Origin: Oceanospirillaceae bacterium UBA1126
GTDB lineage: Bacteria; Pseudomonadota; Gammaproteobacteria; Pseudomonadales; Balneatricaceae
Direction: 5' to 3'
Assembly: GCA_002312935.1 (NCBI GenBank)
Contig: DCAT01000137.1
Span: 1-8,932, forward strand
Length of the DNA stretch: 8,932 nt
The notes under the pieces are model-generated. The model was given only the letters and a program-made list of their open reading frames with translations, was not told the DNA's origin and did no database searches. Position numbers and translations under genes: made by a program. Of this stretch, positions 1 to 7,102 are shown piece after piece (the stretch's first letter is position 1; each line of letters begins with the position of its first letter).

Positions 1-128
1 AGGTAATGAAGCTGTGTGCTCGCCGTTACCAGCGAATGATGGATCGCCGGCGCGCCAAGGGTAAAGGTGACGTTAATCTAGAGCTCAATTTTACTGAACC
101 CCTGTCCCCTCAAACAGATTTACTGTAG
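1..128 (+). CDS. 3' end of an unidentified protein, cut by window edge
   Basis: A plus-strand frame is open from base 3 at the window edge to a TAG stop at 126-128, giving the last 41 residues of a protein whose body lies to the left. The tail is strongly basic at first (RRYQRMMDRRRAKGKG, roughly residues 7-22 of the visible part). It then turns acidic and hydrophobic and ends in SPQTDLL. There is no recognisable motif, and I do not identify the family. An Arg-rich stretch followed by a polar tail would suit a cytoplasmic C-terminus of a membrane protein or a nucleic-acid-binding tail, but that is speculation. The first 60 bases are about 60% GC, richer than the neighbouring genes, which may only reflect the Arg codons. 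The gene converges on recJ, with 17 bases between the two stops. That it is a real gene is inferred from the open frame and this tight tail-to-tail fit; the frame is too short to be certain. Confidence 0.5.
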   Translation, partial: VMKLCARRYQRMMDRRRAKGKGDVNLELNFTEPLSPQTDLL

Positions 129-145
129 CTGAAACCTGATGCTGC

Positions 146-1870
146 CTAAATCACAGGGCTCATGTGCTGAACCATCAGTTGCAAACTTTGACGACCACGA
201 AACTCGTTAATATCCAAACGATAGACTAGATCTGCCTGTTCACAAGTGTTGGGCCAAACGGCTAAATCTATATTGAAATAGATAGCATCCACTAGCTCTC
301 CTGTTTGAAGGTCTGCCAATACTAACTTTAGATGCTTTTCTCCCACAATACGTTGTTGCACCACCATAAAGCGGCCATGGAACGTTGGCTCTTCGAAGCC
401 CTGCCCCCAAGGCCCTGCTTGTTGCAAAAGAAAAGCTTGGTTAAGCTGCAACTCCTGAGTACTTAATTCACCATCAGAACGCCACTCTTGAGCCAATAAA
501 CTGTCTGCCAGGTGTTCTTGGGCATAGTTATTTAATGCGTCTTCAAAGTCACCAAAGTGATCAGCCTTAATGCTCAAGCCAGCTGCCATGGCATGGCCAC
601 CAAACTTGATAATTAGCCCAGGGTTACGAGCATCTACTGCTGCCAAGGCGTCACGTAAATGGAACCCTGCAATACTGCGACATGAACCCTTAAGTGTGTC
701 TGCATCTCCTTGAGCAAATACTAGCGCTGGCCGATGCCACTTCTCTTTGATTCGAGATGCTACGATGCCTACCACTCCTTGGTGCCAATCAGGGTGGTAC
801 AAGCACACACACTTGGGCATTACTTTATCTTGGCTGGCTTCTAAGCGCGTTAAAATGTTGCCGGCCTGCTGCTGCATATCCGCTTCTATATTGCGCCTCT
901 GGGCATTGAGCTCATCTAACTCTTGAGCCAGCTGGTTGGCAATCTGTTCGTTGTCACTCAACAAACACTCAATGCCCAAACTCATGTCATCTAGCCTACC
1001 CGCAGCATTAAGCCGTGGGCCCACACTAAAGCCTAAATCAGAAGCTTGTAGATTATGATGCTGGCGTTTTGCTACGTTTAACAAGGCTAATAAACCAGGC
1101 CTTGCTTTACCTGCACGGATGCGCGCAACCCCCTGGGCTACAAGAATACGATTGTTATGCTCCATCGGCACAAGGTCTGCTACGGTGCCTAGGGCAACTA
1201 AGTCTAGGTATTGGGCCATATTAGGCGCCGCGATCTGTTGCTGAGCAAACCATCCCTGCGTTTGTAACTGGCGGCGCAAGGCTGACATAACGTAGAAAAT
1301 GACGCCAACTCCAGCCGTGGACTTAAATGGGAATTCACACCCAGGTTGGTTGGGGTTAACAATAGCATCGGCTTCGGGCAAGGTGTCAGCTGCTAGGTGA
1401 TGATCTGTCACGACTACTTTTATTCCCAATTCATGGGCCCGCTTAACGCCCTCATGGCTGGCAATACCGTTGTCTACAGTGACAATTAAATCTGGCTGAA
1501 TGGCTTGTGCGTAATCGACCAGAGCAGTACTTAAACCATAGCCAAAATCAAACCGGTTAGGCACTAAGTAGCTTACATTTTTGGCTCCCATAGCGCCTAA
1601 CGCCAACATAGCAAGGCTGGTACTAGTTGCACCGTCACAGTCGAAATCACCAACAATAACAATATGTTGTTGAGCTTCAAGCGCATGCACTAGCAGGGCC
1701 ACCGCTGACTCTATACCTTTAAGCTGATGGTAGGGCAGGAGGTTCTTGAGTTGATAATCCACTTGCACAGGGTCACTGATACCACGATGGGCAAATACAC
1801 GGGCCACAAGAGGATCAAAAGCAACATCTAGGGCAGCATTGGAGCTGCCTACACGCAAACGAACTGACAT
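146..1870 (-). CDS. recJ: single-stranded-DNA-specific 5'-3' exonuclease RecJ
   Basis: RecJ degrades single-stranded DNA 5' to 3' in the cytoplasm and acts in RecF-pathway recombination, mismatch repair and base excision repair. The product is 574 residues, against 577 in E. coli. DHH-family motifs appear in order: motif I GDFDCDG (D75, D77, D79), motif II TVDNG (D133), the DHH triad at 156-158, a GVG segment near 187-189, and LGTVADLVP around 227-235. The DHHA1-type part carries GRLDD near 291-295 and GGHAMAAG at 424-431. The C-terminal region, about 465-574, corresponds to the OB-like domain of full-length RecJ. All metal-binding aspartates and histidines expected for an active enzyme appear present. 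The ATG at 1868-1870 lies 15 bases after the thrC stop with only a weak Shine-Dalgarno (AAGAG, at the end of thrC), so translational coupling to thrC is likely. It is the last gene of the hom-thrC-recJ unit. Confidence 0.97.
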   Translation of the reverse strand: MSVRLRVGSSNAALDVAFDPLVARVFAHRGISDPVQVDYQLKNLLPYHQLKGIESAVALLVHALEAQQHIVIVGDFDCDGATSTSLAMLALGAMGAKNVSYLVPNRFDFGYGLSTALVDYAQAIQPDLIVTVDNGIASHEGVKRAHELGIKVVVTDHHLAADTLPEADAIVNPNQPGCEFPFKSTAGVGVIFYVMSALRRQLQTQGWFAQQQIAAPNMAQYLDLVALGTVADLVPMEHNNRILVAQGVARIRAGKARPGLLALLNVAKRQHHNLQASDLGFSVGPRLNAAGRLDDMSLGIECLLSDNEQIANQLAQELDELNAQRRNIEADMQQQAGNILTRLEASQDKVMPKCVCLYHPDWHQGVVGIVASRIKEKWHRPALVFAQGDADTLKGSCRSIAGFHLRDALAAVDARNPGLIIKFGGHAMAAGLSIKADHFGDFEDALNNYAQEHLADSLLAQEWRSDGELSTQELQLNQAFLLQQAGPWGQGFEEPTFHGRFMVVQQRIVGEKHLKLVLADLQTGELVDAIYFNIDLAVWPNTCEQADLVYRLDINEFRGRQSLQLMVQHMSPVI

Positions 1871-1885
1871 ATATGCGCGGCGCTC

Positions 1886-3274
1886 TTAGAGCTGGCTCAT
1901 GATGTAGTCTTGCACCTTAGAAATGTTGTTATCTAACACTTCACAACGTTCCGGACGATCTAGCAAGTCTGTTAAGTGGCTCGGGAGTGGCGGCACCACT
2001 TGACCGGCCTTAACAATGGCTTCTGAGAATTTAACAGGGTGAGCCGTGGCCAAGGTGACCATCGGCACTTCTGGGTGTTGGTTACATACCCGCCCAGCTT
2101 CAACGCCTATGGCACTATGAGGATCAAGCAAGTAATTATGTTGTTGAGCAATTTGGCTAATCACTTCACACGTTGTTTCATCGTCAACACAATGACTACT
2201 AAACAACTCACGTGCTTTTTCCCATCGCATTGGTTCTAGACTATTTACAGTGCCGTTATTAAGGCCTGTTAATAATTCACTGAGTGCCACTCCATCACGA
2301 TCATATAAGTCAAACAAAAGGCGCTCAAAATTACTCGACACCATAATATCCATACTTGGAGACAAGGTTTGAACTAAACCTTGTTTTTGGTATTGGTTGG
2401 CACTGATGCAGCGGTGTAAGATATCATTTTGGTTGGTTGCAACAACGAGCTGCTGGATGGGCAACCCCATTTTTTTAGCTAAATAACCCGCATAAATATC
2501 ACCAAAGTTACCCGTAGGCACACTAAACGACACTGGGCGGTGGGGGCCTCCTAATGCAACAGCTGCATAGAAATAGTAGACTACCTGAGCCATGATACGG
2601 GCCCAATTAATTGAATTGACCGCACCTAACTGACCACCTTTTAAAAAGGATTGATCAGAAAAACTTTGCTTAACCATTTGCTGACAATCATCAAAATTGC
2701 CACGCACAGCAATGTTATGAATATTGTCCCCCAACAAGGTCGTCATCTGACGACGCTGTACCTCTGATACCCGTTCATGGGGATGCAAAATGAACATCTG
2801 TACACGGTTGCTGTGTTTACAGCCTTCAATGGCAGCAGAGCCCGTGTCACCAGAGGTAGCCCCCATAATTACTAAATGTTTATCACGTTTAATGAGTGCA
2901 TTGTCCATTAAACGGCCTAGCAACTGCAGAGCAAAATCTTTAAACGCTAAGGTAGGCCCATGGAACAACTCCAATACCCATTCGTTATGGCCTAACTGAA
3001 TTAATGGCGCCACAGCCTTGTGATTAAAACTAGCATAAGTCTCATCCACCATAGTTTTAAGTTCACTACTGCTAATGTCTTCCTCAACAAACGGCAACAA
3101 AATTTTGTGTGCCAAGTCAGCGTAGTTAAGCCTAGACCAAGAGGCTATTTCTTGATGACTAAATTGTGGCAAAGTTTCTGGCACATAAAGGCCACCATCG
3201 CTGGCCAGGCCTGTAAGCAATACATCTTCAAAACTAAGACTTGGGGCTTGGCCACGAGTACTGATATAACGCAT
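1886..3274 (-). CDS. thrC: threonine synthase
   Basis: This PLP enzyme converts O-phospho-L-homoserine and water to threonine and phosphate, the last step of threonine synthesis, in the cytoplasm. The product is 462 residues, close to Pseudomonas-type ThrC and longer than the 428 residues of E. coli. Visible fold-type-II features are: the N-terminal STRGQAPSLSFEDVLLTGLA segment typical of the family; HGPTLAFKDFA with the PLP Schiff-base lysine K112; the SGDTGSA phosphate-binding loop at 141-147; and PTGNFGD at 253-259. The start ATG has a good AGGA Shine-Dalgarno six bases upstream, and that Shine-Dalgarno overlaps the hom TAG stop. Production of ThrC is therefore probably coupled to Hom. Homoserine kinase, which supplies the substrate, is not in the window; in many relatives of Pseudomonas it lies elsewhere. 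Two perfect 9-bp inverted repeats lie inside the gene and are listed separately. Confidence 0.97.
   Translation of the reverse strand: MRYISTRGQAPSLSFEDVLLTGLASDGGLYVPETLPQFSHQEIASWSRLNYADLAHKILLPFVEEDISSSELKTMVDETYASFNHKAVAPLIQLGHNEWVLELFHGPTLAFKDFALQLLGRLMDNALIKRDKHLVIMGATSGDTGSAAIEGCKHSNRVQMFILHPHERVSEVQRRQMTTLLGDNIHNIAVRGNFDDCQQMVKQSFSDQSFLKGGQLGAVNSINWARIMAQVVYYFYAAVALGGPHRPVSFSVPTGNFGDIYAGYLAKKMGLPIQQLVVATNQNDILHRCISANQYQKQGLVQTLSPSMDIMVSSNFERLLFDLYDRDGVALSELLTGLNNGTVNSLEPMRWEKARELFSSHCVDDETTCEVISQIAQQHNYLLDPHSAIGVEAGRVCNQHPEVPMVTLATAHPVKFSEAIVKAGQVVPPLPSHLTDLLDRPERCEVLDNNISKVQDYIMSQL
2362..2388 (+). repeat. 9-bp perfect inverted repeat plus T-run, antisense within thrC
   Basis: ACAAGGTTT and AAACCTTGT are exact reverse complements separated by the five bases GAACT, and the right arm is followed directly by TTTT (2385-2388). 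Read on the plus strand this has the layout of an intrinsic terminator, antisense to thrC. On the sense strand no T-run follows. It lies fully within codons for KQGLVQTLS. By rough expectation a 9-bp repeat with a short loop could arise by chance in a window of this size, so function is uncertain. Confidence 0.35.
2886..2914. repeat. 9-bp perfect inverted repeat in thrC coding sequence
   Basis: CGTTTAATG and CATTAAACG are exact reverse complements flanking an 11-base loop. They encode part of RLMDNALIKR downstream of the PLP lysine. No T-run follows on either strand, so this is not a terminator. It may be a chance feature or a weak mRNA hairpin. Confidence 0.3.
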
Positions 3275-3278
3275 ATTT

Positions 3279-3284
3279 CTTCCT
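3279..3284 (-). promoter_or_regulatory. thrC ribosome binding site overlapping the hom stop codon
   Basis: On the minus strand AGGAAG precedes the thrC ATG, with its AGGA core six bases from the start. The first A and G of the core are the last two bases of the hom TAG stop at 3283-3285. A ribosome finishing hom therefore ends on the thrC ribosome binding site, a layout that usually means translational coupling. Confidence 0.75.
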
Positions 3285-4596
3285 AACCGTCTAAGTTTTC
3301 GACACGAATTCGCGTCACTGCACCATTAACGTCTGCCAAGGCTTCAATGGCCTTAATAGCATCGTTCATATGGCCTTCCACCACAGGGCGAGTCAATATA
3401 ATGACCGGCACCTGCGAGGACACATGAGTTTGTTGACGAATAGCTTCAATGCTTATACCTGCATTACCCAGGATCTGAGTAATTTGGGCTAGGACACCTG
3501 GTTTATCAGACACCGCCATGCGCATGTAAAATGCAGTAACTACGTTATCCATCGACAAGATAGGGCTATCAGACATAGCGTCTTGCTGGAAGGCTAAAGA
3601 TGGCATACGCACGTTTTGATCCACAGCCATATCACGAACAACGTCTACCAGATCTGCCACTATTGAGGACGCTGTAGGTTCTGCGCCCGCTCCAGCACCA
3701 TAGTACATAGTTGGACCAACAGCATTGCCATCAACTAAGACAGCGTTCATTACGCCGTGAACGTTAGCAATCAAACGTTTTTCTGGAATCAAGGTGGGGT
3801 GCACACGCAACTCTATACCCGCTTCAGTGCGGCGAGTTAAGCCTAGGTGCTTAATGCGGTAACCTAAGGATTCTGCATTAGCGACGTCTTCGGCTGATAC
3901 TTTACTAATTCCTTCGGTGTAACACTGTTCAAACTGTAAAGGAATACCAAAGGCTACTGACGATAAGATAGTTAGCTTATGCGCCGCATCGATGCCTTCT
4001 ACATCAAAGGTGGGGTCTGCTTCTGCATAACCTAGCTCTTGTGCCTCCTTTAGCACGTCGGCAAAGGCACGGCCCTTATCGCGCATTTCCGTAAGGATGA
4101 AATTGCCAGTACCATTAATAATACCAGCCAGCCAATTAATACTGTTCGCCGCCAACCCCTCACGCAACGCCTTAACAATAGGAATACCGCCAGCAATGGC
4201 GGCTTCATAGGCCACAACAACGTTGTATTTACGGGCCGCTTCAAAAATTTCGTTACCATGTTCAGCTATTAAGGCCTTGTTGGCCGTCACTACATGTTTA
4301 CCATTACGAATGGCTGTGAGGACAAGCTCTTTTGCTGGCTCATGCCCACCAATAAGCTCTACGAGCACATCAACATCAGGGTTATTAGCCACAGCAAATA
4401 TATCATCGGTAATGGCTATGTTACCGGTATCACAATTAACATTAGGACGACGTTGAGCAATGTGCTCAACCACAATAGCACGGCCAGTACGGCGCGTTAT
4501 CTCTTCACAGTTACGCTGTAATACATTAAACGTTCCGCCACCAACGGTGCCAAATCCACAAATACCAACTCTTACCGGTTTCAAGGTAATCCCCAT
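3283..4596 (-). CDS. hom: homoserine dehydrogenase
   Basis: Hom reduces aspartate semialdehyde to homoserine with NAD(P)H, the branch point towards threonine and methionine. From the ATG at 4594-4596 the protein has 437 residues, close to the roughly 434 of Pseudomonas Hom. It is monofunctional, with no aspartokinase domain. Visible motifs are: the dinucleotide-binding GFGTVGGGT at 14-22; TANKALIA with K107; GIINGTGNFIL at 158-168; YAEADPTFDVEGIDAAHKL around 190-208 with the expected catalytic lysine K207; and a C-terminal ACT domain beginning at KPGVLAQITQIL near 355. The ACT domain implies feedback control by threonine, as known for the family. The frame continues upstream to a TTG at 4633-4635, adding MFLYINYIRAFGA. 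I reject that start because a strong promoter would begin transcription at about 4636 and relatives begin near MKPV. A TTG at 4582-4584, four codons further in, is an alternative start. Confidence 0.95.
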   Translation of the reverse strand: MGITLKPVRVGICGFGTVGGGTFNVLQRNCEEITRRTGRAIVVEHIAQRRPNVNCDTGNIAITDDIFAVANNPDVDVLVELIGGHEPAKELVLTAIRNGKHVVTANKALIAEHGNEIFEAARKYNVVVAYEAAIAGGIPIVKALREGLAANSINWLAGIINGTGNFILTEMRDKGRAFADVLKEAQELGYAEADPTFDVEGIDAAHKLTILSSVAFGIPLQFEQCYTEGISKVSAEDVANAESLGYRIKHLGLTRRTEAGIELRVHPTLIPEKRLIANVHGVMNAVLVDGNAVGPTMYYGAGAGAEPTASSIVADLVDVVRDMAVDQNVRMPSLAFQQDAMSDSPILSMDNVVTAFYMRMAVSDKPGVLAQITQILGNAGISIEAIRQQTHVSSQVPVIILTRPVVEGHMNDAIKAIEALADVNGAVTRIRVENLDG

Positions 4597-4642
4597 TGCG
4601 CCAAATGCGCGTATATAATTAATGTATAAAAACAAGCCGGAT

Positions 4643-4671
4643 ATTGTAGCCTAACAGGCCTTGCCTGTCAG
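4643..4671 (-). promoter_or_regulatory. sigma70-type promoter for hom-thrC-recJ
   Basis: On the minus strand the -35 box CTGACA (4666-4671; 5 of 6 to TTGACA) and the -10 box TACAAT (4643-4648; 5 of 6 to TATAAT) are separated by exactly 17 bases. The -35 lies within the last codons of the upstream DUF218 gene. Transcription would start near 4636, leaving about 40 untranslated bases before the hom ATG. That is too short for a threonine attenuator leader peptide with terminator, and no such structure is seen. Confidence 0.65.
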
Positions 4672-5430
4672 CTTATAAGCAGCCAGTCCCAGCCATTCTT
4701 TAAAGGCCTGATTGAGGTTGCTTAAATGCTCTGCAAAGCCCCAGTCAAAACGCAATAAATTACCTTTTTCTGCACGATAATCTACTGCGTAGGGCTGCAT
4801 TGGCCAGCCTGCTTTGCAAAACACTGCGAGGGATCTTGGCATATGAAAAGCACTGGTCACCAGCAACCAGCGTTGACCAGGTTTTGGTTGCATCATGGCC
4901 TTAGTTAGCACTGCATTTTCCACCGTATTACGTGACTTTGACTCTAGCATTAAGCGACCTTTGGGCAGCCCCATAGATTGCCCAAACTGCCTTGCAACTT
5001 CTGCACCTGTAGTGCCCTGTTGAACCATACTGCCAGAGCCACCAGTAAAAACTAATAGAGCTTGTGGGTAAGCATTAGACAGCATGACCATGGTGGTTAA
5101 ACGCTCAGCACCATCACCCAGGACAACTTGTTGCCAAGCATGACTTAAGCTAACGGCCTCGCCACCGCCAAGCACCACAATGCCATCAACATGGGTGGGG
5201 AGCGAAGCTGGAGGATTTTGTTGCTCTAGGGGGTAAAATAGCCATTCCCCAATGGGAAACAAAGCAATGGTTAGGCACACTAAGGCCAAGGCAACCAAAA
5301 GCTTTCGGGCGGCCTTGTGCCACCCCACATAGAGGCACACAACACCAAGACCTAGCCCCATGAGTAACACACTATCCACGGCCACCAACAACCAGGCTAA
5401 TTTAGCAACATAAAAAAACACCGAGTCCAT
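4651..5430 (-). CDS. DUF218/YdcF family membrane protein, ElyC-like
   Basis: This 259-residue protein has two hydrophobic N-terminal stretches (about 6-35 and 42-60) followed by a DUF218 domain. Domain marks are: VDGIVVLGGGEAV at 81-93; VFTGGSGS around 127-134; ESKSRNTVEN at 163-172; and VTSAFHMPRS at 191-200. The layout and the segment PLEQ...VDGIVVLGGG resemble E. coli ElyC, which is also 259 residues. ElyC is an inner-membrane factor needed for envelope and peptidoglycan integrity. SanA and YdcF share the domain, so the exact role is uncertain and no symbol is given. The domain would probably face the periplasm. The ATG has an AAGGG Shine-Dalgarno seven bases upstream and follows the dsbC stop by 14 bases, so it is probably co-transcribed with xerD and dsbC. 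Its 3' end carries the hom promoter. Confidence 0.85.
   Translation of the reverse strand: MDSVFFYVAKLAWLLVAVDSVLLMGLGLGVVCLYVGWHKAARKLLVALALVCLTIALFPIGEWLFYPLEQQNPPASLPTHVDGIVVLGGGEAVSLSHAWQQVVLGDGAERLTTMVMLSNAYPQALLVFTGGSGSMVQQGTTGAEVARQFGQSMGLPKGRLMLESKSRNTVENAVLTKAMMQPKPGQRWLLVTSAFHMPRSLAVFCKAGWPMQPYAVDYRAEKGNLLRFDWGFAEHLSNLNQAFKEWLGLAAYKLTGKAC
4654..4668. repeat. 6-bp inverted repeat between the -35 and -10 boxes
   Basis: ACAGGC and GCCTGT on the minus strand are exact reverse complements around an AAG loop. The repeat encodes the last residues (TGKAC) of the DUF218 protein and ends just before its TAG stop. No T-run follows, so it is a poor terminator. Its position over the promoter spacer would suit an operator, but nothing in the sequence proves that. 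Confidence 0.3.
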
Positions 5431-5444
5431 AACCTGACCCTTAG

Positions 5445-6200
5445 TTAGAGAATGCCCAAGCGCTTAGCCAATTCATTAGCGGGTAAATAGCCAGGCCAAA
5501 GCTCACCAGAATCTAACACGATAGCTGGAGTGCCACTAACACCTATTTCTTGGCCCAAGGTGTAATGAGCTATTACCGGATTTTCGCACAGTTGTGGTGA
5601 GGCCTGAGGGGCTTGCTTATTGTGCGCACGCAACTTAGCCTCAGTTAGAAATTCATTCGCATTTTCAGCACACCAGGAATCTACCAGCACCTGGTAACTA
5701 GGTGAGCCTAGGCCAGCCCGAGGAAAAGCCAAATATTTCACTTCAATACCAAGGGCATTCATAGCCGCCATTTCTGCATGTAGCTTTTGGCAATAAAAAC
5801 AATCTACGTCAGTAAACACTGTAATCGTAGCTTTTTTCTCACCCTGAGCAGGAAACACCCACGACTGTTGCGCAGCTGGGCCTTGCATGGCCAGAAACCT
5901 TGCCCCTAAGGCGCTTTGTTCAGTTAAATTTACCAGGCTAGCACCGGAGGAATTTTGATACATGGTTCCAGCGAAAAAAAACTCCCCGTCTGCACTCATG
6001 TAAAGGCGGTCGCCTGTGTTTAATAAAACATCATAAATACCAACCATCGGTGTTGGCGCAATACTGGAGGCCTTCATATCTGGATTAATTCTGGCCAAAC
6101 TAGACTCTAGTTGAGTATATCTGTCTGCCCACACATTGGGCGCCGACAATACCAGCAGCAAAGCCAAAATGGAGGCGAATCTTGTGATGATTAAATGCAT
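5445..6200 (-). CDS. dsbC: periplasmic thiol:disulfide interchange protein DsbC
   Basis: DsbC isomerises wrong disulfides in secreted proteins; the E. coli enzyme is a V-shaped dimer kept reduced by DsbD. The 251-residue product starts with a signal peptide (basic residue R7, hydrophobic 9-19, probable cleavage after NVWA at residue 25). Next come the N-terminal dimerisation domain (about 26-90, with GDRLYMSADG and FFFAGTMY) and a thioredoxin-fold catalytic domain. The redox centre is C134-F-Y-C137 in VFTDVDCFYCQKLH, followed by YLAFPRAGLGS, a second cysteine pair C177 and C205 matching the structural disulfide of E. coli DsbC, and the cis-proline loop GTPA (T224-P225). The usual DsbC centre is CGYC and DsbG has CPYC, so the phenylalanine here is atypical. 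A DsbG-like role is possible, but the overall sequence and the xerD neighbour fit DsbC. The start follows the xerD stop by 8 bases; the best Shine-Dalgarno (AGGGG) lies a longish 12 bases upstream. Confidence 0.93.
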   Translation of the reverse strand: MHLIITRFASILALLLVLSAPNVWADRYTQLESSLARINPDMKASSIAPTPMVGIYDVLLNTGDRLYMSADGEFFFAGTMYQNSSGASLVNLTEQSALGARFLAMQGPAAQQSWVFPAQGEKKATITVFTDVDCFYCQKLHAEMAAMNALGIEVKYLAFPRAGLGSPSYQVLVDSWCAENANEFLTEAKLRAHNKQAPQASPQLCENPVIAHYTLGQEIGVSGTPAIVLDSGELWPGYLPANELAKRLGIL

Positions 6201-6208
6201 AATATAGG

Positions 6209-7102
6209 TTAACCCCTAGGGTGATGTTGTGAGTGTAGATTTTGTAACCGCTGCGTAGCCACGTGAGTATATATCTGTGTGGTCGATAAATCACTATGCC
6301 CTAAGAGCATTTGTATCACACGCAGGTCCGCGCCATGGTTAAGTAGATGGGTTGCAAAAGCGTGTCGTATAACATGCGGCGATAGCGGCTTTTGAATTCC
6401 AGCTGTTATACCGTGCTGTTTAATGCGGTGCCAAAAGGTTTGGCGGGTCATGTGCTGGCCTCTATTACTCGGGAACAATACGCCACTGGCGGCTACTTTT
6501 AATAACTGTGGGCGCGCTTGTTTGATGTATTTTTGTAGCCAATTTTGAGCCACTTCTCCTACAGGTACCAAGCGTTCTTTTGAGCCTTTGCCAAACACTT
6601 TGACCACACCAGCAGATAAGTTCAGCTGACTCATATCGAGCTCAATAAGCTCACTAACCCGCAACCCACAGGCATATAAAAGCTCTAACATGGCCCTGTC
6701 TCGCAAACCTAAGTCTGTTGCCACGTTAGGTGCTGCTAATAACGCCTCAACGTCTGACTCGGTGAGTGATTTTGGGATCGGTCGCCCTTGTTTAGGTGAT
6801 TCTATTAAGGCTGCAGGATTCACCTCAATGTGGTTTTCCCGCACCATGTATTGATAAAAGCCTTTAATACTGGATAAGCTCCGAGCTAAAGAACTGGCTT
6901 TAACACCAGACTGTGAGCGATCAGCCAAAAAACCCATTAGGTCACCAGACTGAGCAGAGGCAATAGATAGGTTGCGTGGTAATAAATACTCAGTTAGCTG
7001 ACCTAGGTCTCTAGCATAACTTACGATCGTGTTATCACTCAGTCCTTTTTCTAACCACAGCGAATCGGTGTACTTTTCGATGAACTTGACGCCATTACTC
7101 AT
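6209..7102 (-). CDS. xerD: site-specific tyrosine recombinase XerD
   Basis: XerD works with XerC at the dif site, under FtsK control, to resolve chromosome dimers before division. The product is 297 residues, against 298 in E. coli. Residues about 1-90 form the N-terminal SAM-like core-binding domain (FIEKYTDSLWLEKGLSDNTI at 7-26). The catalytic domain follows with the full tyrosine recombinase set: R148 (ACGLRVSEL), K172 (GKGSKERLVP), H243 and R246 (SPHVIRHAFATHLL), H269 (LLGHSDLSTTQIYTH) and nucleophile Y278. XerD is favoured over XerC by length and by the dsbC neighbour, an arrangement known in E. coli and Pseudomonas. The ATG at 7100-7102 has only a distant G-rich stretch (about 11 bases upstream) as Shine-Dalgarno. 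As the first gene after the rplS terminator, it needs its own promoter, for which candidates are listed. Confidence 0.96.
   Translation of the reverse strand: MSNGVKFIEKYTDSLWLEKGLSDNTIVSYARDLGQLTEYLLPRNLSIASAQSGDLMGFLADRSQSGVKASSLARSLSSIKGFYQYMVRENHIEVNPAALIESPKQGRPIPKSLTESDVEALLAAPNVATDLGLRDRAMLELLYACGLRVSELIELDMSQLNLSAGVVKVFGKGSKERLVPVGEVAQNWLQKYIKQARPQLLKVAASGVLFPSNRGQHMTRQTFWHRIKQHGITAGIQKPLSPHVIRHAFATHLLNHGADLRVIQMLLGHSDLSTTQIYTHVATQRLQNLHSQHHPRG

Noticed and set aside
3020..3286. Plus-strand frame antisense to the 5' part of thrC
   Set aside because: It lies fully over a well-supported gene and its translation resembles no known protein.
4597..4635. 13-residue N-terminal extension of Hom from a TTG codon
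   Set aside because: It would start at or next to the predicted transcription start, lacks a Shine-Dalgarno, and adds residues absent at the start of Pseudomonas Hom.
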